From Sphingomonas baiyangensis (GTDB lineage: Bacteria; Pseudomonadota; Alphaproteobacteria; Sphingomonadales; Sphingomonadaceae): 64,000 nt of DNA. Of the stretch, positions 35,599 to 45,072 are shown one piece after another. The position numbers and the translations under genes are program-made. Numbering within the stretch: the first letter of the stretch is position 1; each line of letters starts with the position of its first letter. The DNA lies in the NCBI RefSeq assembly GCF_005144715.1, contig NZ_SWKR01000002.1, positions 1,248,146 through 1,312,145 on the forward strand, read 5' to 3'. The notes below the pieces were generated by a model. That model had not been told where the DNA came from. It worked only from the letters and a program-made list of their open reading frames with translations, and ran no database searches.

Positions 35599-36122
35599 CG
35601 CGCATCCTCCAGCGCCTGCAGGATGCGCGGCACGTCGGCCTCGTTGATCGGGCCGACATGCTGCATGGCGATGCGGCCCTGCCCGTCGATCACGAAGGTT
35701 TCGGGCACGCCCGACGAGCCGAGCGCGAACTGCACCGCGCTGCGCGGATCGTCGCCGATGCGCGCATAGGGATCGCCGTGGCGGGCGAGGAAGTCGCGCA
35801 CCGCCGGCGCGGTATCGCGGATCGCCACGGCGTCGATCGGCACCCCGGCTGCCTTGAGGCGCAGCAGATGCGGCGCCTCGGCGATGCAGGGCACGCACCA
35901 GCTGGCGAAGATGTTGAGCAGCCGCGGCGCCCCGGTCGCGAAATCGGCCTGCGAAACGCCGGGCCGTCCTTCGATGAGCGGCGGCAGCGCGAAATCGGGC
36001 AGCGGCTTGCCCACGAGGCGCGAGCGCACCGTCAGATCGTTGGGCCGATAGAGCCCGTGCACCGCGACCGCCGCCAGCGCGACGAAGGCGACGAGCGGCA
36101 ACCAGAGCAGCCAGCGCCTCAT
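35595..36122 (-). CDS. ccmG: thiol:disulfide interchange protein CcmG/DsbE
   Basis: CcmG is the membrane-anchored periplasmic thioredoxin that keeps apocytochrome cysteines reduced. The 175-residue product has a membrane anchor at about 5-23, GKPLPDFALPPL, and the active site WCVPC with Cys76 and Cys79. The cis-Pro segment is VPETFVID. Met at 36122 is chosen over an upstream frame extension because it begins the anchor and overlaps the ccmF stop by four bases. Confidence 0.93.
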   Translation of the reverse strand: MRRWLLWLPLVAFVALAAVAVHGLYRPNDLTVRSRLVGKPLPDFALPPLIEGRPGVSQADFATGAPRLLNIFASWCVPCIAEAPHLLRLKAAGVPIDAVAIRDTAPAVRDFLARHGDPYARIGDDPRSAVQFALGSSGVPETFVIDGQGRIAMQHVGPINEADVPRILQALEDAR

Positions 36123-38113
36123 GCCGCGGCCGTCTGCCACGCCTCGCGCGCGGCAGGCTGGCGCCGCTCGCGCCGTACCCGCCCGACGAGCGAGAGCGCG
36201 CCGCCAAGCGCGATGAGCCCGCCACCGAACCAGATCAGCGTGACCCAGGGTTTCCACCACAAGCGAAGCTGCCAGCGCCCGCCCTCGTCGCTCGCGCCGA
36301 GCACGGTGTAGAGCTGCCCGTCGAACAACGTCGCGATCGCCGCTTCGCTGGTGACGGTGGACGGGGCCGAGAAGAAGCGGCTCTGCGGGCGTAGCACCAG
36401 CGGCGCGCCATCGCCGCGCGTGACGGTGAGCCGCGCCTCGATCGCCGACCAGTTGGCGCCGACCGCTGGGCGCAGCCCGTCGAAACGCACCGAGAACGGC
36501 CCAACCTGCGTGATCTGGCCCGGCCGAACCGCCACCAGCCGCTCGACGGTGAACGCGCTCTCACTCGCCATCCCCGCCATGCTGACGGCGATGCCCAGAT
36601 GCGCCGTCACCATGCCGAAGGTGAACAAGGGCGTGCGGCGCAGATCGCGCTTCCACAGCGGCGCGACGCTGGCGACGGCGATGCCGAACGACAGGCCCAG
36701 CCCGAGGATCGGCAGCACGCCGGCATCGGGCGCGAACACGAACACCGCCGCCATAGCGAGCGCCGCCACCGCGATCGGCACCGTCAGCCGCCCGAGCAGC
36801 GCCTGCGCGTTGTCGCGCCGCCAGCGTACCAGCGGCCCCGCCGCCATCGCCGCGAACAGCGCCAGCGCGATCGGCGCGGTCGTCTTGTTGAAGAAGGGCG
36901 GGCCGACCGACAATTGCGTGCCCATCGCCTGCGCGACGATCGGGTAGAGCGTGCCGATGAGCACGATGCCGAGGATAACCGAGAGCAGCAGGTTATTGAG
37001 CACCAGCCCGCCCTCGCGGCTGACGAGCTCGAAGGTCGAGCCCTGCTTCACCAGCCCGATGCGCAGCCCGAACAGCAGCAGCGCCCCGCCGATGTATAGG
37101 ATGAGCAACGCGAGGATGAAGCTGCCGCGCGTCGGATCGACGGCGAAGGCGTGGACGCTGGTGAGGATGCCCGAGCGCACGAGGAAGGTGCCGATCATCG
37201 ACATGCTGAATGCGACGACCGCCAGCATGATCGTCCATGCCCGCAAGCCATCGCGCGTCGCCAGCACCGTCACCGAATGGAGCAGCGCGGTCGCCGCCAG
37301 CCACGGCATCAGCGATGCGTTCTCAACCGGGTCCCAGAACCACCAGCCGCCCCAGCCGAGTTCGTAATAGGCCCAGTAGCTCCCCGCGGTGATACCGATC
37401 GTGAGGAACACCCAGGCCGCCAGCACCCAGGGCCGCATCGCGCGCGCGAACGCCGGCCCGACATCGCGCGTCACCAGCGCGCCGACCGCGAAGGAGAAGG
37501 CAACCGACAGCCCGACATAGCCGAAATAGAGCGTCGGCGGATGGAAGGCGAGGCCGGGGTCCTGCAACAGGGGGTTGAGCCCCTGCCCCTCGGCCGCCGG
37601 CGGATCGAGCCGGGTGAAGGGGTTGGAGGAGAACAGCAGAAACGCATAGAAGCCGAGCGCGATCGCCGCCTGCGCGCCCAGTGTAGCTACCAGCGTGGCG
37701 ACATTCAGCCGCTTCTCGAGCACGGCGATGGCGCCGCCGGCGAGCGCCAGCACCGTCACCCACAGCAGCATCGAGCCCTCGTGATTGCCCCATGCGCCGG
37801 CGATCTTGTAGACCATCGGCTTGGCCGAATGGCTGTTGGCCGCCACGAGTTGCACCGACATGTCGGAGACGACGAACACCCAGATCAGCAGGACGAACGA
37901 CAGCGCGGCGAGAACGCCCTGCACGATCGCCACCGGGCGCACGCCGGCGATCAGCTGCGCGGCGGTTTCGCCCGCGCCATCGGCCCGGTCCGAGCCCGGC
38001 GCGTCCGGCAGCACTCCGCGCCCCATGCGCAGCCCCAGCGCCGCGAGCACCAGCTGCATCAGCGCCATCGCCGCGGCAAGCCACAGCGCCGCCAGCCCTG
38101 CCTCGGCGATCAT
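36119..38113 (-). CDS. ccmF: haem lyase subunit CcmF
   Basis: CcmF, with CcmH and CcmI, ligates haem from CcmE to apocytochrome c. The 664-residue product has about 14-15 membrane spans and GAWGNHEGSMLLWV, with one of the conserved His. The WWD haem-handling domain is seen as YELGWGGWWFWDPVENAS, and LLHSVTVLATRDGLRAWT and GTFLVRSGILTSVHAFA follow. All are hallmarks of the family. The start ATG overlaps the ccmE stop by four bases. Confidence 0.96.
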   Translation of the reverse strand: MIAEAGLAALWLAAAMALMQLVLAALGLRMGRGVLPDAPGSDRADGAGETAAQLIAGVRPVAIVQGVLAALSFVLLIWVFVVSDMSVQLVAANSHSAKPMVYKIAGAWGNHEGSMLLWVTVLALAGGAIAVLEKRLNVATLVATLGAQAAIALGFYAFLLFSSNPFTRLDPPAAEGQGLNPLLQDPGLAFHPPTLYFGYVGLSVAFSFAVGALVTRDVGPAFARAMRPWVLAAWVFLTIGITAGSYWAYYELGWGGWWFWDPVENASLMPWLAATALLHSVTVLATRDGLRAWTIMLAVVAFSMSMIGTFLVRSGILTSVHAFAVDPTRGSFILALLILYIGGALLLFGLRIGLVKQGSTFELVSREGGLVLNNLLLSVILGIVLIGTLYPIVAQAMGTQLSVGPPFFNKTTAPIALALFAAMAAGPLVRWRRDNAQALLGRLTVPIAVAALAMAAVFVFAPDAGVLPILGLGLSFGIAVASVAPLWKRDLRRTPLFTFGMVTAHLGIAVSMAGMASESAFTVERLVAVRPGQITQVGPFSVRFDGLRPAVGANWSAIEARLTVTRGDGAPLVLRPQSRFFSAPSTVTSEAAIATLFDGQLYTVLGASDEGGRWQLRLWWKPWVTLIWFGGGLIALGGALSLVGRVRRERRQPAAREAWQTAAA

Positions 38114-38544
38114 TGCTCGAGCGTCTCGGCGGCGGCCATCTTGCCGGCAAGTTCGGGCGGCATGTAGCGCTCGTCGTGCTTGGCGAGCAGATTGTCGGCG
38201 GCGAAGCTGCCATCGGCGCGGAAGCGGCCCTCGGCAACGACGCCCGATCCTTCCTTGAACAGATCGGGCGCGATGCCGCTGAAGGTGACGGGCACGCGCG
38301 CCTTGCCATCGCCCACCACGAAGGCGATCGACACGCCATCGGGCTGCGGCCGGATCGATCCCGCCTCGACCATGCCGCCCAGCCGCACCGCGCGATCGGT
38401 GGGCGGCGCCTTGGCCGCGACATCGGCGGGCGCGTAGAAGAACGCCGCCTCGTCCTGCAACGCCGACAGCGCAAGGCCGCTGGCGCCCAGCACCGCGACC
38501 AGCCCCAGCCCCGCGAGCATAAGCCGCTGATGCTTGGCCTTCAT
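38110..38544 (-). CDS. ccmE: haem chaperone CcmE
   Basis: CcmE carries haem covalently in the periplasm from CcmC to CcmF. The 144-residue product has an N-terminal anchor (about 8-28), an OB-fold domain with VRLGGMVEAGSI and FRADGSFAADNLLAKHDERYMPPE. His123 in HDERYMPPE corresponds to the haem-binding His of E. coli CcmE. It overlaps ccmD by four bases. Confidence 0.95.
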   Translation of the reverse strand: MKAKHQRLMLAGLGLVAVLGASGLALSALQDEAAFFYAPADVAAKAPPTDRAVRLGGMVEAGSIRPQPDGVSIAFVVGDGKARVPVTFSGIAPDLFKEGSGVVAEGRFRADGSFAADNLLAKHDERYMPPELAGKMAAAETLEQ

Positions 38545-38669
38545 CGGCGGCGAAGCTCGTCGGCGGCGCGCTCGGCGCGACGCATCGCCAGCCAGCTTTG
38601 CAGCACGATCGCGCCGGTGCCGCCGAGCCCCACGACATAGGCGGCAGTCACGAAAGCCCAATGATTCAT
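38541..38669 (-). CDS. ccmD: haem exporter small subunit CcmD
   Basis: This 42-residue protein has one membrane span (about 5-26) starting MNHWAFVTAAYVVGLGGTG and a basic tail RRAERAADELRRR. This is the typical CcmD layout, which helps release holo-CcmE from the CcmC complex. The ATG overlaps the ccmC stop by four bases and the stop overlaps the ccmE start. It is short enough to be missed by length cut-offs, but position and composition make it clear. Confidence 0.88.
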   Translation of the reverse strand: MNHWAFVTAAYVVGLGGTGAIVLQSWLAMRRAERAADELRRR

Positions 38670-39385
38670 GCCGCCGCCATCCGTCGCATCCTTGCCTCGA
38701 CCTTGCCTGCCGCGAGCAAAGCACGCATCCGCATCAGCACGATCGCGCCGAACAGCAGCGAGAAGCCCGAAAGCGTGAAGGCCAGCGGCCACAGGATCGC
38801 ATTGTCGATCGTCGATTTGGTGAGCGTCAGGCTCTGCCCCTGATGCAGCGTGTTCCACCAGATCACCGAATAGCGGATGATCGGCAGCAGCACCGTGCCG
38901 GCAAGGCCGAAAAGCGCCGGGATACGCCCGTCGCCGCCGCGCTGCGCATCGGCGCGCGCCAGCGCGATATAGGCGAGATAGACGAAGAACAGCAGCAGCA
39001 TCGACGTCAGCCGCCCGTCCCATTGCCACCAGGTGCCCCAGGTCGGCCGGCCCCAGATCGATCCAGTGGCGAGGCAGATCGCGGCAAAGGCGGCGCCCGG
39101 CACCGCACTTGCGCGGGCCGCGAGGTTCGCGAGCGGATGGCGCCAGACGAGAAACGCGAAGCTGGCGATCGCGATGCTCGTCCACCCGCCCATGCCCAGC
39201 CACGCGGCGGGCACGTGCAGATAGAGGATGCGCACCGTTTCGCCCTGCAGATAATCGGGCGGCGTGCGCGTGAGGCCCGCCCACGCACCGAACAGCAGCA
39301 GCCCCAGCCCGCCGAACAGCAGGATGGGCGTGAGCGGTCGAGCGATCTTGAGGAATCGGACCGGATTGGCGAGCGCGTGGATCAC
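38666..39385 (-). CDS. ccmC: haem exporter subunit CcmC
   Basis: CcmC loads haem onto CcmE. The 239-residue product has six membrane spans and the WWD motif GTWWQWDGRLTSML (about 118-131). Two conserved His flank it, in LHVPAAWLG and WNTLHQGQSL. It is the first ccm gene of this group. No ccmA or ccmB lies upstream, where a sulfatase gene ends 39 bases away. Confidence 0.95.
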   Translation of the reverse strand: MIHALANPVRFLKIARPLTPILLFGGLGLLLFGAWAGLTRTPPDYLQGETVRILYLHVPAAWLGMGGWTSIAIASFAFLVWRHPLANLAARASAVPGAAFAAICLATGSIWGRPTWGTWWQWDGRLTSMLLLFFVYLAYIALARADAQRGGDGRIPALFGLAGTVLLPIIRYSVIWWNTLHQGQSLTLTKSTIDNAILWPLAFTLSGFSLLFGAIVLMRMRALLAAGKVEARMRRMAAA

Positions 39386-39424
39386 GATTGCGCGAGCATA
39401 AGCGAAACCGATCGCAAATCCACC

Positions 39425-41347
39425 TCAACGCGCATCGTTGCGACCAACGCCCGTATCGGGAGCAAACGCGAGGTCCGAGCGGTAGCGCAGGAACGCGCCC
39501 AGTCGCGCCTTCGCGGTCTCGGCAAGCGCCTCGTCGATGGCAACCGGCGCAAGCTCGGCCGGATCGCGCTTGAGGTCGTATACATCGAGGCGATCGGCGG
39601 CGACGTCGTACACGAACTTGCGGTCGCCCTCGCGATAGCCGAGCTGAAGCCCACCGGCACGCGAACTGAAATAGGCACGTCGCGGATGCGCCCTGTCGAA
39701 CAGGCTGCGTCCCTGCATCCCCGTCATTGGCGCGGCGCCGACCAGATGCAGGATCGTCGGCGCAAGATCGACCTGCGACACCGGGCCCGGGGTACGCGCC
39801 AGGCGCCCGACACCCGCACCATGCAGAACAAGCGGCACGTTGACCTGCTCGTCGAAGATGTTGGTGCCATGAAACGACACGCCATGCTCGCCAAATGCCT
39901 CGCCATGATCGCTTGTGACGATCAGCAGCGTCGACTCCAACCTGCCGGCGCGCTCTAGCCGCTCGATTACGATACCCAGCGCCGCATCGACATCGATGAG
40001 CGCATTGCGCGCGCGCGCCGCCGGCGTGCCGCTCCGATCGAACGCGTTGCGCGTAGAGAAATAAGGATGATGCGTACCGTTCATCCATACCCACAGGAAA
40101 TGCGGCTTCGCGGCAGGCGCGAGCGCCCAGTCCATCGCCGCGCGCGCGAGGCAATCGTCGCCGGGATGATTGTACAGGCGTGCGCGTTCGCGCCGGTCCT
40201 CGCGACAGCGCAGGTTGCGGTTGTCGACGCGCCGGTCGACGCGGTGCACGTCCAGAAAGTCGCTGACGCCGTAATTGCCCAGCTCGCCCGACATGAACAG
40301 CGCGGTGCGATACCCTCCCCTTCCCAGCGCCTCGGTCATCGTATCGACATCGCGGTCGCGCAGCATGATACTGTCGCCGCGGATGGCATTGGGTTGCGTG
40401 TGGATGCCCGTCAGCGTGGAGATCAGCGCGCGGCTCGATGCCGGATAGGTCGCATAGGCATTGCGATAGACGACGCCGCTGCGCGCCAGCCGGGCAAAAT
40501 TGGGCAGAAGATCGTCGCGGTCGGCAAACGCGCCATCAAGCGCCTTGCGCGCGACCGAATCGATCGTGATCAGGATCACGTTCGGTCGCTGTATGGCGAG
40601 TGGCGACGTATCCGGCGGCAGGGCCAGCCGCCAGTCGCGATCGCCGATATCAGCCTGCGCCGCCGCTGCCCTGCGCAGCGCGCGATAGCCACGCTCCTGC
40701 CGCACGAAATGCGCCACCGGCTCGGCACGCATCCGCTTCACCAGCGGATGTTCTCCTGGCTCCACCGACAGACGCGTGGCAACCCAGCCGCTCGCGAACA
40801 GTGTCGCCAGCACGAGCACGACCGCCCCTGCCGAGGGCCGCAGCCAGCGACCGGCCGCGATGGCGGCGCCTGCGAACAGCGCGAACAGTCCCACGATCAC
40901 CGCCTGCATCTGCGGGCTGATCGCGGTCGCCATGTAGGTGCCGAGCGCCTCCATGTTGCGCGGCGCGATGTAGCTTGCCCAGCTCAGGTCGAAATGCGAG
41001 CCGATCACTACCAGTGTGACGACGTTGGCGATCGTGAGCACGACGTAGACGATCGTCGCGAACATGATCGTGGCGAGCAGCAGCCGGCGGAGCGAGCCGG
41101 GCAGTGCCGTCGCCAGCCACGCCACCAGCGCAAGCAGAAGCAGCACGGCAAAGCCGCCCTGTGCTGCCGCCAGCGTCTCGACCGGGTAGTTGTCCATCGG
41201 CGCCGTAACCGAATGGTCGCGATATACCGACAGCAGCTTGGCAACGACGACGGTTAGCGCCGCACCCGAAAACAGCGCGGCCGTGATGCGTTCCCCGCCG
41301 GCAGCAGCGTGCCAGCGCGGCGCAAGCGCGGTAGCCAGATTTCCCAT
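39425..41347 (-). CDS. membrane-anchored sulfatase/phosphoethanolamine-transferase-like hydrolase
   Basis: The 640-residue product has about five N-terminal membrane spans (to about residue 190) and a periplasmic alkaline-phosphatase-fold sulfatase domain. It shows PNVILITIDSVARKALDGAF with the metal Asp, then AYATYPASSRALISTLTGIH (nucleophile area with Ser rather than Cys), and LLIVTSDHGEAFGEHG with metal ligands. This layout resembles LTA-synthase-like or EptA-like transferases and integral-membrane sulfatases. The substrate is unknown. A TTG seven codons upstream is possible, but GGGGGA 8 bases before the ATG at 41347 supports that start. Confidence 0.75.
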   Translation of the reverse strand: MGNLATALAPRWHAAAGGERITAALFSGAALTVVVAKLLSVYRDHSVTAPMDNYPVETLAAAQGGFAVLLLLALVAWLATALPGSLRRLLLATIMFATIVYVVLTIANVVTLVVIGSHFDLSWASYIAPRNMEALGTYMATAISPQMQAVIVGLFALFAGAAIAAGRWLRPSAGAVVLVLATLFASGWVATRLSVEPGEHPLVKRMRAEPVAHFVRQERGYRALRRAAAAQADIGDRDWRLALPPDTSPLAIQRPNVILITIDSVARKALDGAFADRDDLLPNFARLARSGVVYRNAYATYPASSRALISTLTGIHTQPNAIRGDSIMLRDRDVDTMTEALGRGGYRTALFMSGELGNYGVSDFLDVHRVDRRVDNRNLRCREDRRERARLYNHPGDDCLARAAMDWALAPAAKPHFLWVWMNGTHHPYFSTRNAFDRSGTPAARARNALIDVDAALGIVIERLERAGRLESTLLIVTSDHGEAFGEHGVSFHGTNIFDEQVNVPLVLHGAGVGRLARTPGPVSQVDLAPTILHLVGAAPMTGMQGRSLFDRAHPRRAYFSSRAGGLQLGYREGDRKFVYDVAADRLDVYDLKRDPAELAPVAIDEALAETAKARLGAFLRYRSDLAFAPDTGVGRNDAR

Positions 41348-41437
41348 GCTTCGTTCCCCCGCCCACAAGGGTCGCGATACCGGTGCGCGCGGTCAAGCCA
41401 TTGTCGCCCTGCACCTGCCCCGCTACACCGCCGCCCC

Positions 41438-42100
41438 ATGAAACTGGTGATCGGCAACAAGGCCTATTCCTCCTGGTCGCTGCGCGGCTGGCTGGCGGCG
41501 AAGCATTCGGGGCTGGCGTTCGAGGAAGTCGTCGTGCCGCTTTATGACGACGCCTGGAACCAGCGCCGCGAGGGCGACGAGTTCGCGCCCTCGTCGGGCA
41601 AGGTGCCGATCCTGTGGGACGGCGACTGCGTGGTGTGGGACAGTCTGGCGATCGTCGAGCATCTCAATGAAAAGACCGGCAATACGCGCTTCTGGCCCGC
41701 CGATCTGCCCGCGCGCGCGATGGCGCGATCGATGGCGGCCGAGATGCATTCGAGCTATGCCGCGCTGCGCCGCAAGCACCCGATGAACGTCCGGCAAATC
41801 TACGAGCCCAAGCGGCCCGACGACGATGTGCTCGCCGATCTCTCGCGCATCATGGAGCTCTGGGCGCAGGCGCGCGCGCGTTTCGGCGGCGAGGGCGATT
41901 TCCTGTTCGGCGAATGGGGCGCGGTCGACATCATGTTCGCGCCCGTCGTCACGCGGATCGTGACCTACTCGCTACCCTATGCGCGCTTCGCCGGCGGCTA
42001 CATGCAGGCCGTGATCGCGCATCCGCACATGCAGGACTGGATCGCCGGCGCGCAGGAGGAAGACTGGGTGATCGAGCAATATGAGCAGGAACCCGCCTAG
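41438..42100 (+). CDS. glutathione S-transferase family protein
   Basis: The 220-residue product has a thioredoxin-fold N-domain that starts MKLVIGNKAYSSWSLRGWLA, where the Ser pair is the probable glutathione-activating site. GKVPILWDGDCVVWDSLAI carries the cis-Pro and glutathione-binding Asp-Ser. A helical C-domain from about 90 follows. The SSWS-type start resembles the zeta/beta-like GST subgroup often annotated with unknown substrates. It is a monocistronic-looking gene ahead of dapE. Confidence 0.85.
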   Translation: MKLVIGNKAYSSWSLRGWLAAKHSGLAFEEVVVPLYDDAWNQRREGDEFAPSSGKVPILWDGDCVVWDSLAIVEHLNEKTGNTRFWPADLPARAMARSMAAEMHSSYAALRRKHPMNVRQIYEPKRPDDDVLADLSRIMELWAQARARFGGEGDFLFGEWGAVDIMFAPVVTRIVTYSLPYARFAGGYMQAVIAHPHMQDWIAGAQEEDWVIEQYEQEPA

Positions 42101-42154
42101 CGACCGGCGCAGCAGGGATTGCGGGCAACGCCGCTTTCGCCGATGCGCTTGGTG

Positions 42155-43288
42155 ATGATAAGCTCGCAATCCGCCGACCCCGTCGCGCTCACCACCGCGC
42201 TGCTCGCCGCCGAAAGCGTCACGCCCGCGCGCGGGCCGGTGTTCGATGCGCTCGAGGCGATGCTGGTGCCGCTCGGCTTTGCGGTCGATCGCTTCGTCGC
42301 GGGCGAAGCGCCCGACGGGCCGGTCGAGAATCTCATCGCGACGCGCGGTGACGGCGGCACGCACCTGGCCTTCGCCGGGCATCTCGACGTGGTGCCGCCG
42401 GGCGAAGGCTGGACCAGCGCGCCCTTTGCCCCCGAAATACGCGGCGACCTGCTCTACGGGCGCGGCGCGGTCGACATGAAGGGTGCGATCGGTGCGTTCG
42501 TTGCGGCGTGCGCGGCGCCGCAGCCGGGCGGCACGCTCAGCCTGCTCATCACCGGCGACGAGGAAGGCCCCGCGGTTCACGGCACGCGCGCGATCATCAC
42601 GCGGATGGCGGCGCGCGGCCTGCGCCCCGACCTGTGCATCGTCGGCGAGCCGACTTCGGTCGCGCGACTGGGCGATATGGTGAAGATCGGCCGGCGCGGA
42701 TCGGTGAACATCTGGATCGACGTCGCCGGTCGGCAAGGGCATGTCGCCTATCCGCATCTGGCCAACAATCCGATTCCCCGGCTGGTGGCGATCCTCGCCG
42801 AGATCGAAGCGCTCACGCTCGATACCGGCACCGAGTGGTTCCAGCCCTCGAACATCGAGATCACCGACCTCGCGGTGGGAAATCCCGCGCACAACGTCAT
42901 TCCGGCGCACGCGCAGGCGCGGCTCAGCATCCGCTTCAACGATCGGCATCGCGGCGACGCACTGATCGAGCGCATCGCTGGGATCGCGGCGCGCCACGAT
43001 CCCGCGGCACGCGTCAGCGGCAAGGTATCGGGCGAGGCGTTCGTCACGCCGCCCGGTGCGCTATCGGCGCTGGTGTCCGATGCTATCGCGGCGCGGCTGG
43101 GCATCCGTCCCGAGCTGTCGACGACCGGCGGCACATCGGACGCGCGCTTCCTGTCGGCGCTGTGCCCCGTGGTCGAGTTCGGACTGGTCAATGCGACGAT
43201 GCACAAGCTCGACGAGGCGGTGGCGCTTGCCGATCTGGTCGCACTGCGCGACGTCTATGCCGAGATCATCGCCCGAGCGCTCGGCTGA
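42155..43288 (+). CDS. dapE: succinyl-diaminopimelate desuccinylase
   Basis: DapE hydrolyses N-succinyl-LL-diaminopimelate in lysine and peptidoglycan precursor synthesis. The 377-residue product of the M20 metallopeptidase family has the zinc ligand motifs FAGHLDVVPPG, LYGRGAVDMKG and LLITGDEEGPA. The dimerisation domain contains GRRGSVNIWIDVAGRQGHVAYP, and STTGGTSDARF lies near the C-terminus. ATGs at 42143 and 42155 are in frame. The later one is given because family members begin a few residues before DPVALTTALLAAESVTP. Its stop overlaps the convergent GGDEF-EAL gene. Confidence 0.93.
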   Translation: MISSQSADPVALTTALLAAESVTPARGPVFDALEAMLVPLGFAVDRFVAGEAPDGPVENLIATRGDGGTHLAFAGHLDVVPPGEGWTSAPFAPEIRGDLLYGRGAVDMKGAIGAFVAACAAPQPGGTLSLLITGDEEGPAVHGTRAIITRMAARGLRPDLCIVGEPTSVARLGDMVKIGRRGSVNIWIDVAGRQGHVAYPHLANNPIPRLVAILAEIEALTLDTGTEWFQPSNIEITDLAVGNPAHNVIPAHAQARLSIRFNDRHRGDALIERIAGIAARHDPAARVSGKVSGEAFVTPPGALSALVSDAIAARLGIRPELSTTGGTSDARFLSALCPVVEFGLVNATMHKLDEAVALADLVALRDVYAEIIARALG

Positions 43289-45008
43289 GCGGCGCTGCTG
43301 CGCGCGGCAGGCGCAGCCAGGCAAGGAAGGCCGCCTCGTCCATCGGTGCGGCCAGCGCATAGCCCTGCAACACGTCGCATCCGATCACGCGCAGCACATC
43401 GGCCTGCGCGCTGCTCTCGATACCTTCACCGACGACCTCGCAGTTGAGACCGTGGACGAGATTGATGACCGCCTGCGCGATGGTGCGCGCCTCGGCGCTT
43501 CCCGCCACCTTCTCGGTCAGGCTGCGATCGAGCTTCACACGATCGATCGGCAGCTCGCGCAGGCGTGCGAGGTTCGAGTAACCCGTGCCGAAATCGTCGA
43601 TCGCGATGCTGGCGCCATCAGCGCGCAACGCCGCGATGGCATCGAGCACCGCGTCCGAACAATGCATCGCAAGCTGTTCGGTTATCTCGAGTTCGAGCAG
43701 CGCGGCAGGCGCGCCGGCACCATGCAGCGCGGCGCGCAGCCGATGAAAGAACTGGACGTTATCGATCTCGCGCCGGCTGATGTTGACAGCCATGCGCTGC
43801 TGCACGCCAAGCGCGGCCCAGCGCGCGATCGTGGCGGCGACCGATCCCACCACCCACTCGCCGATCTCGACGATCAGGCCGCTTTCCTCGGCGCGCTGGA
43901 TGAAGCTTGCCGGCAGCTTGAGGCCGGCGGGATGGTTCCAGCGCAACAGCGCCTCGGCACCGACCACGCGCCCGTCGCGCGCATCGAGCTGCGGCTGGAA
44001 CACCATGGTGAACTGTTCGCGCTCCATCGCGTGACGCAGATCGCGCTCGAGCTGCGCGCGGTCGGCGATCTCGGCGGCAAGCGTGGTCGAATAGCGTTCG
44101 GCACGGCCGCGCCCCTGCTCCTTGGCGCGATACATCGCGGCATCGGCGGCGCGCATCAGGGCGGGCAGCGAGGCGCCGTGATCGGGACGCGAAGCGATGC
44201 CGATCGACGCGCCGATGCGCACCTCGCGCTCGGGCAGATCGAACGGATCGGCAAGCGCCGAAAGGATCGCGCGACCGATCCGCTCGGCATCGGCCGGGTC
44301 GGCGAGATCGGCGAACAACATGGTGAACTCGTCGCCCGCCAGCCGGCCGATGAGCGGCGCACCGTGCGCGCCGTCGTGGGCGAAACGATCGCCGACAGCG
44401 CGCAGCCGGTTGGCGACCATGCCGAGCAGCATGTCGCCGGTAGCGTGTCCCAGCGTGTCGTTGACCGACTTGAACCGGTCGAGATCGATGAAGAACAAGG
44501 CGGCGGGTGCCGCCGCCTCGCGGTCGGCGAGCAGCGCTTCGGCGGTCTGGCGGAAATGCGTGCGGTTGGGCAGTGCCGTCACCGGATCGTACATCGCCAT
44601 ACGCTGCACGTTGCCAAGCGTTTCGTGCAGCCGACCAAACAGCCGCTGCATCGAATCGGCGAGCTCGGGCACGCATAGCGAGACCGCGCTCGGCACTGCA
44701 CTTTCTAGGTCACCTTGCGCGGCACGTGTCATGCGCGCGATGGCTTGGTCGAGCGCGCCGGCATATTGCGCCAGCGCACGCTCGGCTGCAGCCCAGCACA
44801 GCACCGCACAGACGATCGCGGCGATCAGCGCACGTGCCGCGCTGTCGGCGTCGGGCCTGTCGTTCGACGTAGCGAACAGCGCGAGGATGAACGCAATCGC
44901 ACCGGCGCACACCGCAAACACGATGGCTCGGCTTTTCAGCGAGTGTCCTTCCATCGGTGCTGCCCTGGCCCTTCCACCCCGCTCGACCCCGGCCACCGGC
45001 ACGGACAT
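43266..45008 (-). CDS. GGDEF-EAL c-di-GMP signalling protein, AGDEF variant
   Basis: The 580-residue product has two N-terminal membrane spans (about 27-46 and 58-77). A linker, a diguanylate cyclase domain (about 135-295) and a phosphodiesterase EAL domain (about 315-565) follow. The cyclase signature reads RLAGDEF (near 226) with Ala in place of the first Gly. FFIDLDRFKSVND is intact. The EAL motif GAEALLRW, DDFGTGYS and KLDRSL are complete, so phosphodiesterase activity is likely. Cyclase activity is uncertain. An alternative Met at 44954 would remove 18 residues. It converges with dapE with 23 bases overlap. Confidence 0.9.
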   Translation of the reverse strand: MSVPVAGVERGGRARAAPMEGHSLKSRAIVFAVCAGAIAFILALFATSNDRPDADSAARALIAAIVCAVLCWAAAERALAQYAGALDQAIARMTRAAQGDLESAVPSAVSLCVPELADSMQRLFGRLHETLGNVQRMAMYDPVTALPNRTHFRQTAEALLADREAAAPAALFFIDLDRFKSVNDTLGHATGDMLLGMVANRLRAVGDRFAHDGAHGAPLIGRLAGDEFTMLFADLADPADAERIGRAILSALADPFDLPEREVRIGASIGIASRPDHGASLPALMRAADAAMYRAKEQGRGRAERYSTTLAAEIADRAQLERDLRHAMEREQFTMVFQPQLDARDGRVVGAEALLRWNHPAGLKLPASFIQRAEESGLIVEIGEWVVGSVAATIARWAALGVQQRMAVNISRREIDNVQFFHRLRAALHGAGAPAALLELEITEQLAMHCSDAVLDAIAALRADGASIAIDDFGTGYSNLARLRELPIDRVKLDRSLTEKVAGSAEARTIAQAVINLVHGLNCEVVGEGIESSAQADVLRVIGCDVLQGYALAAPMDEAAFLAWLRLPRAAAPLSRALGR

Positions 45009-45072
45009 CGATCGCAGAAACTTGCACGCGAAGCGTTAAGAAACTTGCCGCACGGTCGTTCGCGCGATGGCT

